Part shown: positions 41,283 through 52,425 of the stretch, piece by piece
Layout of the letters: each line of letters opens with the position of its first letter
How positions within the stretch are numbered: position 1 is the stretch's first letter
Assembly: GCF_009730915.1 (NCBI RefSeq)
Contig: NC_052474.1
Span: 20,991,501-21,055,500, forward strand
DNA: 64,000 bases
Reading direction: 5' to 3'
Origin: Dioscorea cayenensis subsp. rotundata
Lineage: Eukaryota; Streptophyta; Magnoliopsida; Dioscoreales; Dioscoreaceae
Made by a program: the position numbers and the translations under genes
The notes under the pieces: generated by a model
The model's database searches: none
Told to the model about the DNA's origin: nothing
The model's input: the letters and a program-made list of their open reading frames with translations, nothing else

Positions 41283-41591
41283 TATTTTAATAGGGGTATT
41301 TAAGTAATTTTATGATTTTCAAAGTTATGCAAGTAATTTTTCCTTTACATCAATGTGGGTCCCATGCATACTTTCATTGTTACATTTAACTAGGGTGTGC
41401 TTGTCACCTATTTGTAAATTTAAAAAATAAATAAAATAAAATAAAAGTTGTTAAAGATGCCGATGATATCCAGGGGCAAAAGCAAAGCACTTATGATGGC
41501 CATTTCTCAAATATTTTATAATTTAATTAAATATTAATAAAAATGGCGCCTTACGCGAATAAAAATCACCGAATCAAATAAAAACAATAAT

Positions 41592-42982
41592 TGTTAAGTC
41601 TATTGACACGGATTGTCATTATATGACAAACCGAGTAATGACATGGCAAGAAGAAAATGACGTGGCTATGATGACTCATCAAAAGAAAAGGCGACTATGA
41701 TGATGATGTGGCGAAATATTAATGAAGCTTCAAGAGATATGAAGATCAAGGTGGTGATTTTATGTAGAAGATATTTCTCTCTAAAGTCATGTGATGTTAA
41801 ACTATTTTTGGAAAGTACATCAAATCTATAGGATCTTTTCAAGAAAGGTAAGTTTTATTTAAAGTATGTTTATCTATCCTTGGTAAGATCTGGGATGATA
41901 AATCATATCTTTGATAGAGCTTATTTTTAGAAAGATCTATTTTAAAGAAGGAGAAAACTATTCTATCATTAGACAAGAATTTAAGATTATGAAAATTGTA
42001 TGAAGCTTAGTTTGGTGTGAAGCTATTTGAAGACACAAACTAAGTTAGGCAAGGACAAGCCAAGAAGATTATCAAGACTATATTTAGCAACACAAATTGA
42101 AAGAAGATCCAAGAGCTATCTATGGGCGGAACCATTCATGGAGTCTAATCATGTGTGGAGATTGTTTGAAGATTACATGAGATATGATTAGAGATTTGAA
42201 AGATCCAAGCATGGATGATTGAAGATCATGCTTGAATATATTGAAGGCTAAACTTGGATGAATATGAGATCAAGTTTAGTAACATTATTTCCATGAGTCA
42301 AACGAAGATCATTTGGGAAAACCAAACTTGGGCCAAGTTTGGAAAGGAAATCGGGAGATCTTTGGTAACTATCTTTGGTGAGATGGTCGCGTCCCTCAGG
42401 AGAGGGTGACCTACTGAAGTGACGAGAGAAAGGAAGCAGCTATAGGCAGGAGGAGTTCGGGTCGAGTCAACTGCTATGAGGCGGATTGAAGGAACCAGAA
42501 ATGTTGAACGTCGTAGATTCGGGTGCATTTGGTTAGAACTCAGTCATGTTCAGTAAGGTGGGCCATATTGCAACTGGGTGTTGCAACATCTAACTTTGGA
42601 AGGTGTCCAAGTTAGAAAACAGCAGAAAATTCTAAAGAAGTAACTTTATTAGACATCGGTGCGTCTATATAAGAGATCATGCTTGAAGATTTAGGACGAG
42701 CCAACAAGTGAGAGACTCTTCGGTGAGAGTTGAGTGTGTGGTCGTCGGGCAATCTAGAGAGGATATTCCTTGTGTTGAGAGAGTGAGAGAGTGTTGTACT
42801 CCTTGTTCTTAAACCTCTTTTAGTGGATTGTTTCTCCGGGCCGGCCCCCAGATATACGCAAAGTTGTGCTGAACTGAGGTTACCAATTTGCTTGTCTCCT
42901 TTTTCTTGTTTGTATATGCATGTTCAATTCTTAAGTGAGTTTTTGAGTGGCTTGGCACATCACACCACCCACTGAAACCATC

Positions 42983-42983
<1 letters not shown>
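41592..42983 (+). mobile_element. Solo LTR, probably Copia
   Basis: A 1392-bp block begins TG and ends CA, flanked by the 5-bp direct repeat ATAAT (41587-41591 and 42984-42988). In copy A the same spot (21392-21405) is an uninterrupted AAT repeat, so this is a clean insertion; the AAT context makes the target duplication weaker evidence on its own. A promoter-like TCTATATAAG is at 42664-42673, followed by an R/U5-like region containing GGGCCGGCCCCCAGATATAC. Internal retrotransposon genes are absent, as expected after LTR-LTR recombination. A small ORF at 42298-42528 (minus) is not conserved. Confidence 0.75.
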
Positions 42984-43015
<32 letters not shown>

Positions 43016-43252
43016 GAATGCGATGGCCTTTTCTCAAATATTTTATAATAATTTAATAAAAGATTAATAAGGATGGCGGCTTATGAGAATAAAAATCACG
43101 GAATGAAATGAAAACAACAATAATATTATTAAATAATGTTATCATGTTATATTTATTTCACATGGCTTATTCAGTGTGTTTTTATTTATTTATTTTTTAT
43201 TTGATAACTAAAATGTCGTTCTTGATGTTGGCTTTTATTAAATTCAAGTATC

Positions 43253-43772
43253 CAGTGGCGGTTCAAAGTAACTAAAAGCCTAAAATAAAATTTTAAAATA
43301 ATTTTTTTTATTTATTTTAATAAAAATTTAATTTCAATAAATACTTATTTGAGATGTTTATTTATTTTTTTTACATGCTACTAAACTTGTAATGAAGGAA
43401 TATATTTAAAATATATAAGCAAAACTCAACAAAGTGAAAATATAAAAGAAATTGCAACAATATAAAAACTACAAAAGATCTTATTTATAATTAAAATAAA
43501 TAAATGTTATATTAATTTTGGAGGAAAAAATGGAAGAAAAAATCTAGAGGATCAGAATAAAATTTTGAAAAATTAGTTACAAAGATATGTGACTGATTAA
43601 ACATTAAAATAAAAATATAATATTTATGATATTATTTAAAATTTTAAATGTTAGTTAGGATTATAAAACATTAATTAGATATTAAATTAAAATATTGTTA
43701 AAGTTATTGTTTAAAAAAAAAATCTAAATTAAAATGAGGCCATAAAAAAATTGGTAGTCTAAAGCAATTGTT
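43253..43772. mobile_element. 520-bp hAT-like insertion in copy B
   Basis: Starts CAGTGGCGG. The flanks CAAGTATC (43245-43252) and TAAGTATC (43773-43780) match at seven of eight positions, an 8-bp hAT-type target duplication; copy A has a single CAAGTATC at 21647-21654. The interior is AT-rich with no coding capacity. No clear inverted repeat at the right end was seen, so the class is tentative although the insertion is certain. Confidence 0.65.
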
Positions 43773-45127
43773 TAAGTATCGTTCCTTTCTTTTCATGCTG
43801 GATTAATTGATACAAGACACAATTCCTAAGGATGCTCTGCTTTTCCAATAAATAATGGAAGCTTTTATTCCCCATTTCTTATTTTCAAAATTATTATTGA
43901 ATATATATGTGATATTTTAAAATGAAAAATAATTAGAAATCTAGTTACAAACATAAATGATTAAAATGGACAAAGACAGTGGTTGTTACAAATCTGTGCA
44001 TGGTAAAATCTCTATATATGAAGTACTATAGTAATACTGTTTATATGTTGTTCTAGGCCTATATACTATTTAGTAAATTTGGATAAGTCTCCTTTGGGAG
44101 GTGTTGTATTCCTCCCCTCTACAATTGTATGGCAGGGAGATCATTTCACGTCACATGTGGTGCACTCCAAGAGGTTATTAAGCTATCATAACTAGTGCAT
44201 CTTCTTATTTGCTTGCCTTTTAATAGTGCTTGTCATTTTTATTAAAAAAGAAAGAAAGAAAGATAATCTCTAAACAAACATGCTATAAATTAAACTTGAA
44301 TCAAATGATTTAAATGAATACATATAAATTTAGATCAAAACAGAGTAATATGTTTATTAGTATAAAAAACTCATGCGATTTTACAAGTTAATATTTTAAT
44401 CTATTTAAAAACATAAATTTTAGTGACTTTTGTAAGAAAAGAAAAGGTTTATGAATTATGATATTAATTAAGTTTGTGAGTTAGCAAATCAAATTTATGC
44501 TTGAAAACATAATTTATTAGATGAATATTATTTGAGTCAAATATAATCCAAACGTATAAACTCATTTAATTACGTTTATAAACAAATCAACTTCAAAGAA
44601 CAAGAAACAAGCTTCCTTGCTTTCATGAACCATTTCCTCAAAACATATCCCAAAATTCCATGGTGAAACTAAGTTTGTCTAACATTCAAACACAAAATAC
44701 AAGTTGTTGAAATCATGCTTCTCATTTAATTGGACACACATAACTTTTGATTCAAAGTAAATAAAGATCCTTAAAACACTTCTACTCTAAAAAGCTTTAA
44801 CTTCACTTCAACTTAATCAAAGTCCATTTTCTTCTTTGGATTAATTCTATGAACCAAACTTGTTATCTTTTTTATTTTCCAACCTATTTGACCTCATCAT
44901 GTGTTTCTTTCTTTTTTCTCTCACTTTGTTTTTCTTTTGGTTCTGGTTCTATGTTTCATAAAACAAATTAAGAAGAAAAACACAAACAATTTCACACAAG
45001 TATACAATAATCCACTAGTTCTATAACTTCCACTTCAAGTGACTTCCTAACACGCCATCAACTCTACTTCCCTTTTTCAGTGCCAAAATCTAAGGACACC
45101 AGAACCCACTTCCTCTCTTTCAAACCC

Positions 45128-45291
45128 TATAAATACCACCCATATCTATACATCTAAACATATCTGTACACCTAACACATCTCTCATCTAGACAATCTTC
45201 TCACCATGTACTCCCTCTAGTCCAATCAAGCTTCAACATTATGTCATATGGAGCCAAACTAGATGGCCAAATAGATTCATCTGAATCACTT
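45128..45291 (+). pseudogene. 5' fragment of polygalacturonase with its promoter
   Basis: The promoter region of the polygalacturonase gene is repeated here, including the TATA box (45128-45135), and 86 bp of the coding start (ATG at 45206). The frame encoding SFNIMSYGAK is again not in frame with the ATG. Homology stops at 45291, right after the codons for SES, and the catalytic domain is absent. The CTT tract seen in the full gene is missing, so this copy may show the state before the microsatellite grew. Confidence 0.85.
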
Positions 45292-45354
45292 ATAGAGACG
45301 AGTGTCAATGATAAATTACAGAGGTCCTTTCAAATTAATTTACATGTGCACTTC

Positions 45355-45450
45355 TTTTAATTAATGGGATGTTGTACGTATTGTACTTCTTCAAAAATTC
45401 AATACTAGAATTAGTATTTATTTATTTTTAATAAAAAGAAATAGATCAAT
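45355..45450. repeat. Diverged repeat also found at 49540-49620
   Basis: A short AT-rich stretch containing TTAATGGGATGT, CTTCAAAAATT and AGAATTAGTA in the same order as at 49540-49620. The two lie on either side of the F-box gene and may be an old direct duplication. Too diverged to be sure. Confidence 0.4.
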
Positions 45451-45687
45451 TTATCTAATTATCGAAAAATAAAAATATTGAATTTAGCATCCCTTAATTT
45501 CTCCCGCAAGTGGCAACAATGTCAAGTCAAACTGTACTTCTAACATAAAAATTTTCACATTTATTTGCACCATCAGCATATTATTTTGCAATAATGTCAA
45601 CGACTTTATTTTGACAATAAATAAATAAATAAATAAATAAAGAAAAAATATTCATGCACTAAAGAAAGTAATAGACCACATTATATA

Positions 45688-47142
45688 TCATGGAGTTGTT
45701 AGCATGGGATAATAAATCTTCATAGGATCAGCTCCATAAAACGTTTCTGCTTCTGCATTGTGTGAAACATGCAGTATTTCTCGGTAGTTCTCACTGATAA
45801 TATTGTATGAAAAAATTTTAGTATGGGAATATGCGTCTAGCAGATTATTTGGAATAGTCATCTCAAAGAACAACTCATAGTCTTCTTTTTCTCCCAAAGC
45901 TATGTATATAGGTGAAAGTAGTATGCATAAACGATTTGGTCCCCCATAACCTACTTGTGGATGTTGCCAAATATCATGATCTCCTCCGGCTTCTAAAATC
46001 ATTAATTGTTGTGGTAAAATTGCTGGAGGAGGAGGAGGAGAAGGAAATAAATCTCTTATAAGATTGGTCAGATCAATGCAATGTAAGAGATTCCATCCAG
46101 AAAAGTCTTCTCTGATCTCCATTACATGATAAACAAAAACAAATATCTTCTGCTGCATAATCAAGTTCAAACGCCCTCGAATCTCTCCAAAATATAGAAA
46201 CTCACTTTTAGCAGGAAGTGATAGCTTTTGAGCCAAAAAACTTTCTAAGTTGAAAGAGAATATGTGAAGGTTGGGGTAATTCGACATGATCAATCTCGAA
46301 GGTACGGGCTCAAATTCCATTACCCAGTAAACTGTTCCATTCAGAAATACGCCTGTTTGGCCAAACATCGGTGTGATAAGTTGATAGTTTTTATAATCTT
46401 GAAATGAATATACCACCTTCCATGATCGAGTGTCGGAGACATACATCCTAATATCCACATCATAACTATTGATGTTATGAGTTGAAAACATTATGAGTTT
46501 ATGATCCGGAGTGAGAATGATATCTAAAAGTGACCTCTGTGGACTACCATAAGGAATTCTTTTGTATTGTCTCGTCGCTGGATTGAATATGTAAATGAGC
46601 TCAGGGAAATACTTACAACGTATGGGTGGGCTTTTATCAATATATAGCAGGCAAATGAGTAAACCATAGAAAGAACCATAACAAGAAATACTTATCATGG
46701 TACGATCAAGTCTCAAGAAGATTGCAGCATCATCTTTGAGGGTAGAAAGGGACAGATCCGGGGCTGCGGATGAGGCCGAGGGATATCGTACTGCACCTCC
46801 AAACAAGTAACAATAACAACAGCGTTGACGAATCTCTTGATGATCATGATTAATTGAACAACCTGGCGTGGCATAAGGATTGCAGCGCTTGGTGTGGATT
46901 TTAATAAAATATGGATCTGATGAGATGATGGACTGCCATAGTTTGCAAACACTTTTGAATCTAATCAGAGATCTTGTTGGAAGTAGGGAAAGTATCTCCA
47001 ACAGCAAATCATGGTTGTTGATGAGCCTGTTCATTGTCTCTGTGGCCGGGACCAGCTGCGTCGTCGGCGAATGATGCGGGTGGTCGTCGTTGCCGGAGTT
47101 GGGGTTCTCCGGTTGGTGGAGGGAGGAGAAGCAGCAACCCAT
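45688..47142 (-). CDS. F-box protein with F-box-associated domain and MGCC N-terminus
   Basis: A single open frame of 484 codons, no intron needed. The start is the ATG at 47142-47140. The protein begins MGCCFSSLHQ: Gly2 followed by Cys3-Cys4 is the pattern of N-myristoylation plus palmitoylation. The F-box is at about residues 38-85 (LLLEILSLLPTRSLIRFKSV...CKLW), with an F-box-associated region after it (YIFNPATRQYKRIPYGSP at about 195-215; the rest to the C-terminus is the beta-rich FBA type). Such proteins act as substrate receptors of SCF ubiquitin ligases by binding SKP1/ASK through the F-box; the target is unknown. The gene and 500 bp of its 5' flank are repeated in inverted orientation at 56740-58195. 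Confidence 0.9.
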   Translation of the reverse strand: MGCCFSSLHQPENPNSGNDDHPHHSPTTQLVPATETMNRLINNHDLLLEILSLLPTRSLIRFKSVCKLWQSIISSDPYFIKIHTKRCNPYATPGCSINHDHQEIRQRCCYCYLFGGAVRYPSASSAAPDLSLSTLKDDAAIFLRLDRTMISISCYGSFYGLLICLLYIDKSPPIRCKYFPELIYIFNPATRQYKRIPYGSPQRSLLDIILTPDHKLIMFSTHNINSYDVDIRMYVSDTRSWKVVYSFQDYKNYQLITPMFGQTGVFLNGTVYWVMEFEPVPSRLIMSNYPNLHIFSFNLESFLAQKLSLPAKSEFLYFGEIRGRLNLIMQQKIFVFVYHVMEIREDFSGWNLLHCIDLTNLIRDLFPSPPPPPAILPQQLMILEAGGDHDIWQHPQVGYGGPNRLCILLSPIYIALGEKEDYELFFEMTIPNNLLDAYSHTKIFSYNIISENYREILHVSHNAEAETFYGADPMKIYYPMLTTP

Positions 47143-47650
47143 CAATGGCAGGGATTTTGTTGGGAATTAAATGAGAATGACTGGTTCACTCCATCCTTAT
47201 ATAGACTTTTTTTTTTCTTTGTACTTTTTATTTTATTTATTTAACCAAAAATTTTGAGGTTTCAAGATAGGTTTTTAATATTATTTTTTTAAATTAATTA
47301 CTAAAATAGGTATTTCTATAATTATTTCTAGGTATTTCTATAATTATTTTTGTTCATTGATAATATCAAGTGAGATTATTTTAGTGAAAGTAGAAGTGGA
47401 AATAAAACTAGTAATAAAAAATTTTATGAAATTATAAAGTTTTTAGTGTAAAATTATTTTTAATTTTAAAAAACTAGTAGGACCCAAAATTTAATATTAA
47501 TAAAATGAAATTACCTACTTTGTTAAATAATTATAAAAATGCCTATTTTAGTAATTAATTAAAAAAAGTAATATTTAAAAAGAAAGCCACAAGATCATGG
47601 TGATCAAAAAATACAGATTCAATAAAAAAATACATATGATATATATATAT
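46368..47650. repeat. Source arm of an inverted duplication (F-box 5' half and 5' flank)
   Basis: The reverse complement of this segment matches 56740-58195 at high identity (a handful of differences over the first 260 codons). The flank beyond the ATG (47143-47650) matches too, apart from expanded TA repeats and a local tandem duplication in the other copy. The match ends inside the coding region at 46368. Confidence 0.9.
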
Positions 47651-49615
47651 GATATATTTTATAGTTACTTATACATATGATTAAAGCAGATGTATAATAC
47701 CTTTTTAGAGGGTTTTAAGGAACATATTTAAATCTTTTTCAATTTTTAATTAAAATAATTGAGAAGATAAAGTTTTATTGCATTAAAGGCCTTACATTAA
47801 ATGGGAAATAAGTATGAAAAAGATTTTAGTTTCTTTGATTTTAGTTTCTTTTGGTGTGCCAATATGATATGATATATAAGTGAATATTGTATTTTAAAAT
47901 CTTGATCAAGAGACGTTTCGAAAAATTTACATACCAAATTGTAATTTAAGTGGTTCTTATAAATTATAGAACAAAAATGTTTTTAGTTTATTTTTATGTG
48001 CCAATATGATATGATGTATTATGATATATAGTATTTTTAATCTTATGAAGATATGCTATCTCAAAAAAAAAAAACCAATTTATAATTTAATTATTTTTAT
48101 AATAGGAAAACTTTAATGCCATTAATTTTGTTAAGGGTAATAAAGTAATTTACCATTACATTGTTACCATGATATTCCAATCAAAACTCCTCTTCTAAAG
48201 AAAGCAGATGATCTTTGGAAACTTATTGTGATATCAAATTTAAGAATAACTAGAATATTTTAATTTAATTATTATTAATAGAAAAAATTAATGCCAATTT
48301 GTAATTTAATTATTGTCATAATAGAAAAGATTTAATGCTATACAGATATTGAATTGATTGATTTATTGCTAAAACTTTAATAAGAATTTATAATCAAAAT
48401 TGATATTTTTTGAAATGTGGAAATATTTCTTTGAATTTTTTAAAAGTCTATGTTTAGAAAAGACTTAACAATATTAAATTGGTATGGCATAAAATGCGAA
48501 AAGGAGTCAGTGATTAAGCACTTTAATTGGTTTTTATGTTTGTTGTGATTAAGCCTTCTGATTTATGCTTTTTTTCTGTACACATTCTTACATATAAAAT
48601 TGTTTATAATATTCATTCTCAATACAAATATAAATGATATAGATATATTTTTTTGTCCATATAAACAATTTTAATAGAATTATAAATATTTAAATGGAAG
48701 CTTAAATAACAAATAAATAAACCGTAATTAATAAGACATGAGAAAAACCCCAAATATAGAATATAGGTACACAGTGATCATTCAAAATTGGAGATTATAC
48801 GTTGGCCTTTTATGGTACAGATATTTTGGTGATTTTTTAATAGTGCATGTATAGTATAAAATAAATATTTGGCATAAATATATTTAAAAATTGTAAATTA
48901 AGAATTTATTAAAAAAAAATTCAAACTGACATATTAAAAAACCACAAATTCAAAATTTTAAAGATTTAATGATGATTAATCAAATTTACTTAAACAAACT
49001 ACATGATACAAGTGGTGTACGTGTACTATGGTTCATACCGAATCCCCACTTTATCTCTCCGACTAATCTCATCAATACATCAAAATGAAACATCAACACT
49101 CAAATTCGCCAACTCATTTGTCAGTCGTGAAACATTTCAACCAATCTATGCCTCTCCTTCAATTTGTACATGTGTTTGGCTTTTTTTTAATTAAAAAAAA
49201 TAAAAACAAAAATTATATATATAATATTTTAAAAATTAATTAAAACGTCACCTCACAGTCATTAACGGTAATTTTAACTGTATTTCACCATATGAAATAC
49301 TTTACTCTTTTTTTATAATTGGAGATAAAGTATGAAATTGTTTAAGAAAACACGAAAAATACATAATAAGAACTAAAATAACACAATTGCGAAAGAAAAT
49401 ATTTAGATCACCACCAAAAGATAACTTCTACTGGGTGGGTGACTGTATAATTTCATTGTGGGTGGCGGAGATCATGAGTATCAAAGATAATTATTAGTTG
49501 TCCCTTCACAATAATATGCATGCTATACATGCGTATTTCTTTAACTTAATGGGATGTCATATTTTAATTCTTCAAAAATTAATTATAGAATTAGTATAAG
49601 TAAGGGAACATATCA

Positions 49616-49676
<61 letters not shown>

Positions 49677-50209
49677 ACTTGAAACAATTTTAATTCCCTT
49701 CCAAATCCGATGTTAAATTTAAAAACAAATAACTCTTTTAATTGCTAATTAATTAAGTTCACAACAAGTTTTTTTGGAAAAAAAGAAGAAGATATATTTT
49801 AAATCCATTTACTGAGTAAATTGGCAACAAGTTAAAAATGGAAAAAAAATGTTTCTACATTGAATATTTCCTATACATTGGGTATTAAATATTATTTGGT
49901 TTATTTTAATTACAATTTACTAAATTTCTATGTATTATTCAACTTTTTGCTCACGTTTAGAATAAAAGTGTATATCAGACTATTACTTTCTACATGAGTT
50001 GTTTGATATGAATTTTGCTTCAAAGTAAATAGTTTATACGTAAATAGTTATAAACCCTTTTGAAGAAACAAACTCGGAATCCTTATTGTTCACTCTAGTC
50101 TCTTTCTTTTACCCCCAAGAGAACAAAACACTCTAGGATCTTAAACTTTAATATAATTAACAGCACCCACAATTCTCCCATTCTTATCTTCAAGTTTATT
50201 CTCCCATTC
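47651..50209. other. AT-rich intergenic DNA, no gene recognised
   Basis: Sequence of low complexity with a TA microsatellite at 49620-49675. Short ORFs (for example 49003-49194) do not resemble known families. The stretch 49540-49620 is a diverged copy of 45355-45450. Nothing else is supported. Confidence 0.55.
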
Positions 50210-50844
50210 GTCACATACCATTTTGATCAATGAAGTTTGATTTGTTTCTAAATCTTCACTGAAGGTACTAATTATTTTAACAAAATATCATCTAAGAGAT
50301 TATCGGCTTCATTTATTGATGTGGACACCGGGAAAAGTCCAATCAGCAAACTGGCGCCACGTACGTCAGTTGTGCCACATCACCTTCATCATCATTAAAT
50401 AGAATCCCTTGTCTAAACATCCTTCACTTTGTTTTCATCACCCGAGTAGGACAATGAGGGAGCTGCGGCTGTCTGGAGGAAAAGCAAATCAGTGTAGAAG
50501 ACGAAGAGGAGCTTGGATGCTTTAAGAATGTTGGTGAGTTGGGACATTCAACGCGACGGTAAAAAAGATCTAGAACATTGTAAGTGCCCTCAGTTTCGGT
50601 GAAACCCTAACCCTTGGATATGTTGCTAAGATGTAGATTTAGCTTTTAGATGATGGGGCTTCTTCCTCTCGGTTTGAATTTAACATTGGAGCTTGATGAT
50701 TGTGATGATTGTGATGATATTGTGGGTTTTCTTTGGTGGTTTGTTTGGAATTGTTTGTTTGTTTGTTTATTTTATGTTATTTTTTCCCTTTGTTTTTTTG
50801 TATAGAGTAGAGCCAAAACTAGACAAAGATTCCATCTCTGCTTA

Positions 50845-51226
50845 GGGGGCGTTCATTTCAGGGAAAGTGATGGGAAGTGGGGGGAAGTGGTCGACTTCCA
50901 CCACTACGTGTTCATTGTCTTTCGAGCCGGGGAAGTGCCACTTCCCCACTTCCGATCGAAGTGGATTTTGAACCAAGCCCACTTCATGATTTTTCTTGAA
51001 GTGGGGGAAGTGAGACAATCTATAAAAAACTAACTTCCTTTCACTTCCAAAATCTTTTTTGAACTCATAGACCTTCATCCAACACCTAAATCTTTCGATT
51101 TTATTCTCACTTTCTGACAAATGAACATCAGAAATCCTGGAAGTGTATCACTTCCCCCCACTTCAGGGAAGTGGCACTTCCCCCACTTCCTGACTTCCCC
51201 CCACTTTCCCTGAAATGAACGCCCCC
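50845..51226. mobile_element. Tourist/PIF-Harbinger MITE
   Basis: 382 bp with matching ends GGGGGCGTTCATTTCAGGGA (left) and the same sequence as the reverse complement of the right end, flanked by the 3-bp target duplication TTA (50842-50844, 51227-51229), diagnostic of PIF/Harbinger. Inside, GGAAGTGGGG/CCCCACTTCC motifs recur. The ORF 51120-50842 (minus) is a reading through the MITE and not a gene. Confidence 0.9.
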
Positions 51227-51389
51227 TTAGTGGAGTGTGGAGGATGGAAAGTGGTTGTTCAATTTTTAAACTAGAGATTGGTGATTATGATGTAAACCAG
51301 AGCTGAAAGCTAACAAAAACAAAAAAAAACAAAAAAGGCCAACTAAAAAAGAAAATAGAATAAAAAAACTAGAGCTTGACATCATTGTT

Positions 51390-51930
51390 GATTGCAGCCT
51401 CAACAAATCAATTAGGAAGTTCAAGTCCTCAATGGAACAACAACATAGCTGGGTTTATAAGCTCAAATTTAGCAACATCGTACGCCATTTGATTGAGGTT
51501 TCTTGGAATAAATTCCACATGAACAGCATCACATAAACTGATCAAACATCGAACTCTCTTTAGCTGCTTACCGAATCTCCATGCAACAGTGAAGTCCTCT
51601 TTGTAAATCATATCAACTAGGCTTGCACAATCAGTATAAATTTGCTTGGGGGTACAAACTCCTTTCAATACACCTCTTCAAAGCCTCCTTTAGAGCCATA
51701 ATCTTAGCATGAGTACTGGTCTCCGCCGTGGAATTACTAGCACCTGCAAGAACCAACATCTTATTGCCATCAATTAGAACAAAACCAATGCCACAACACC
51801 CATCATTCTCAATCCAAGTTGCGTCAGTAAATAAACTGAGAGAAGAATGAAAAGGAAAATGAGATAACTTCCTTGAATTAAACTTCCCTGAATTACGTTT
51901 TTGATCCCTACCAATGTCCCAAATTATGAT
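51390..51930 (-). pseudogene. RNase H-like (RVT_3 type) domain relic
   Basis: On the minus strand one frame reads ENDGCCGIGFVLIDGN, then LVLAGASNSTAETSTHAKI and ALKEALKRC; after a frameshift a second frame (51668-51429) gives IYTDCASLVDMIY, WRFGKQLKRVRCLI and VEFIPRNLNQMAYDVAKFEL. This is the RNase H fold attached to plant LINE proteins and their domesticated relatives, with the usual THAKI/AEALAL-like and TDC blocks. The frameshift and lack of a reverse transcriptase show it is a fragment. It sits inside a long-TIR element, so it was probably captured or had inserted there. Confidence 0.65.
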
Positions 51931-52379
51931 TTTATTGGAGAACTTCTATCTATGCTTATGCTTACTTTGTATGCTTTGAAACCCTATGTTATGGATGAGG
52001 ATCTGTTCTCACTCAACGGATTGGAGGATTGAGGAAGACGAAGGAGGTGACATGGCAACTTACATTGATGTGTGACATCACTCAATACATGTGATGTGGC
52101 ACCAGTGCATTAATTGGACTTTTCCCGGTGTCCACGTGCTAATAAAACTGGTAATTCTTCGGATCACTGCAATTGAGATAATTAGTAATTTAAATAAACA
52201 TTTAAAAATAAATCAAACTTCATTGATCAAAATGATATTTGACAAAACTTTAGTGATTTACTAGAAAGAACTTATATATATATATATATCAAAACTTTTT
52301 GTTTTTAAAAAGATATTATTATCATTCTTTGAAGGATCTCAGTTGTTTTAGATGGGCTCAAAGGTTGGTATAACTTTAC

Positions 52380-52425
52380 ACTATACTAGTAGGGCGGCCC
52401 GCGCTTACGCTGGGTATATGTAAAT
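52380..52425 (+). other. Helitron-like 5' end motif
   Basis: CTATACTAGTAGGGCGGCCC followed by GCGCTTACGCTGGG stands out as GC-rich in AT-rich DNA and resembles the 5' ends of plant Helitrons (TCTATACTA... with a CCCGCGC palindrome). No CTRR 3' end with a hairpin was found, so this remains a hint. Confidence 0.3.

Larger units (their letters stand above)
39658..41343. mobile_element. Pack-MULE (Mutator-like element with captured gene fragment)
   Basis: Terminal inverted repeats of about 60 bp (39658-39717 and 41284-41343) share ACTTGCATA, TTTACTTAAATACCC and the ends GG...; flanking 9-bp sequences TTGACATTA (39649-39657) and TTTACATCA (41344-41352) match at seven of nine positions, as expected for an old Mutator target duplication. 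No transposase. The centre is a GC-rich patch (40545-40800) that is a pyruvate decarboxylase fragment, in strong contrast to the AT-rich rest. A Stowaway MITE is nested near the right end. Confidence 0.8.
32340..45291. repeat. Segmental duplication, copy B (expanded by transposons)
   Basis: Colinear with copy A (17860-23596) but 13 kb long against 5.7 kb. The excess is inserted DNA: SINEs (33861-34026, 34665-34892), a LINE relic (35125-35760), hAT-like elements (36501-37410, 43253-43772), a microsatellite-rich MITE (38783-39499), a Pack-MULE (39658-41343) and a solo LTR (41592-42983). Between them 34440-38400 has no match in copy A that I can read; 37411-38400 is AT-rich with an unidentified patch of higher GC at 38115-38280. 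Copy B ends 86 bp into the polygalacturonase coding region. Confidence 0.85.
50210..52250. mobile_element. Long-TIR DNA element (Mutator-like?) carrying RNase H relic and nested MITE
   Basis: The ends are inverted repeats of about 170 bp: both contain ATTTTGATCAATGAAGTTTG (50219-50238; reverse strand near 52242-52223), then a diverged stretch, then the perfect 22-bp GTGGACACCGGGAAAAGTCC.. block (50321; reverse from 52135), then GCACTGG/CAAACTGG and GCCAC. The outer limits are approximate and no target duplication was confirmed. The interior holds a Tourist MITE (50845-51226) and a minus-strand RNase H relic (51390-51930), but no transposase. A stretch at 50455-50640 with higher GC (MRELRLSGGK... 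in one frame) is unidentified. Confidence 0.65.

Noticed and set aside
47011-47244. ORFs antisense to the F-box start, repeated at 57300-57539
   Set aside because: Their conservation simply follows from the inverted duplication of the F-box gene; composition and position mark them as shadows.
50842-51120. 92-codon minus-strand ORF
   Set aside because: It lies wholly within a Tourist MITE and starts and ends in its repeats.
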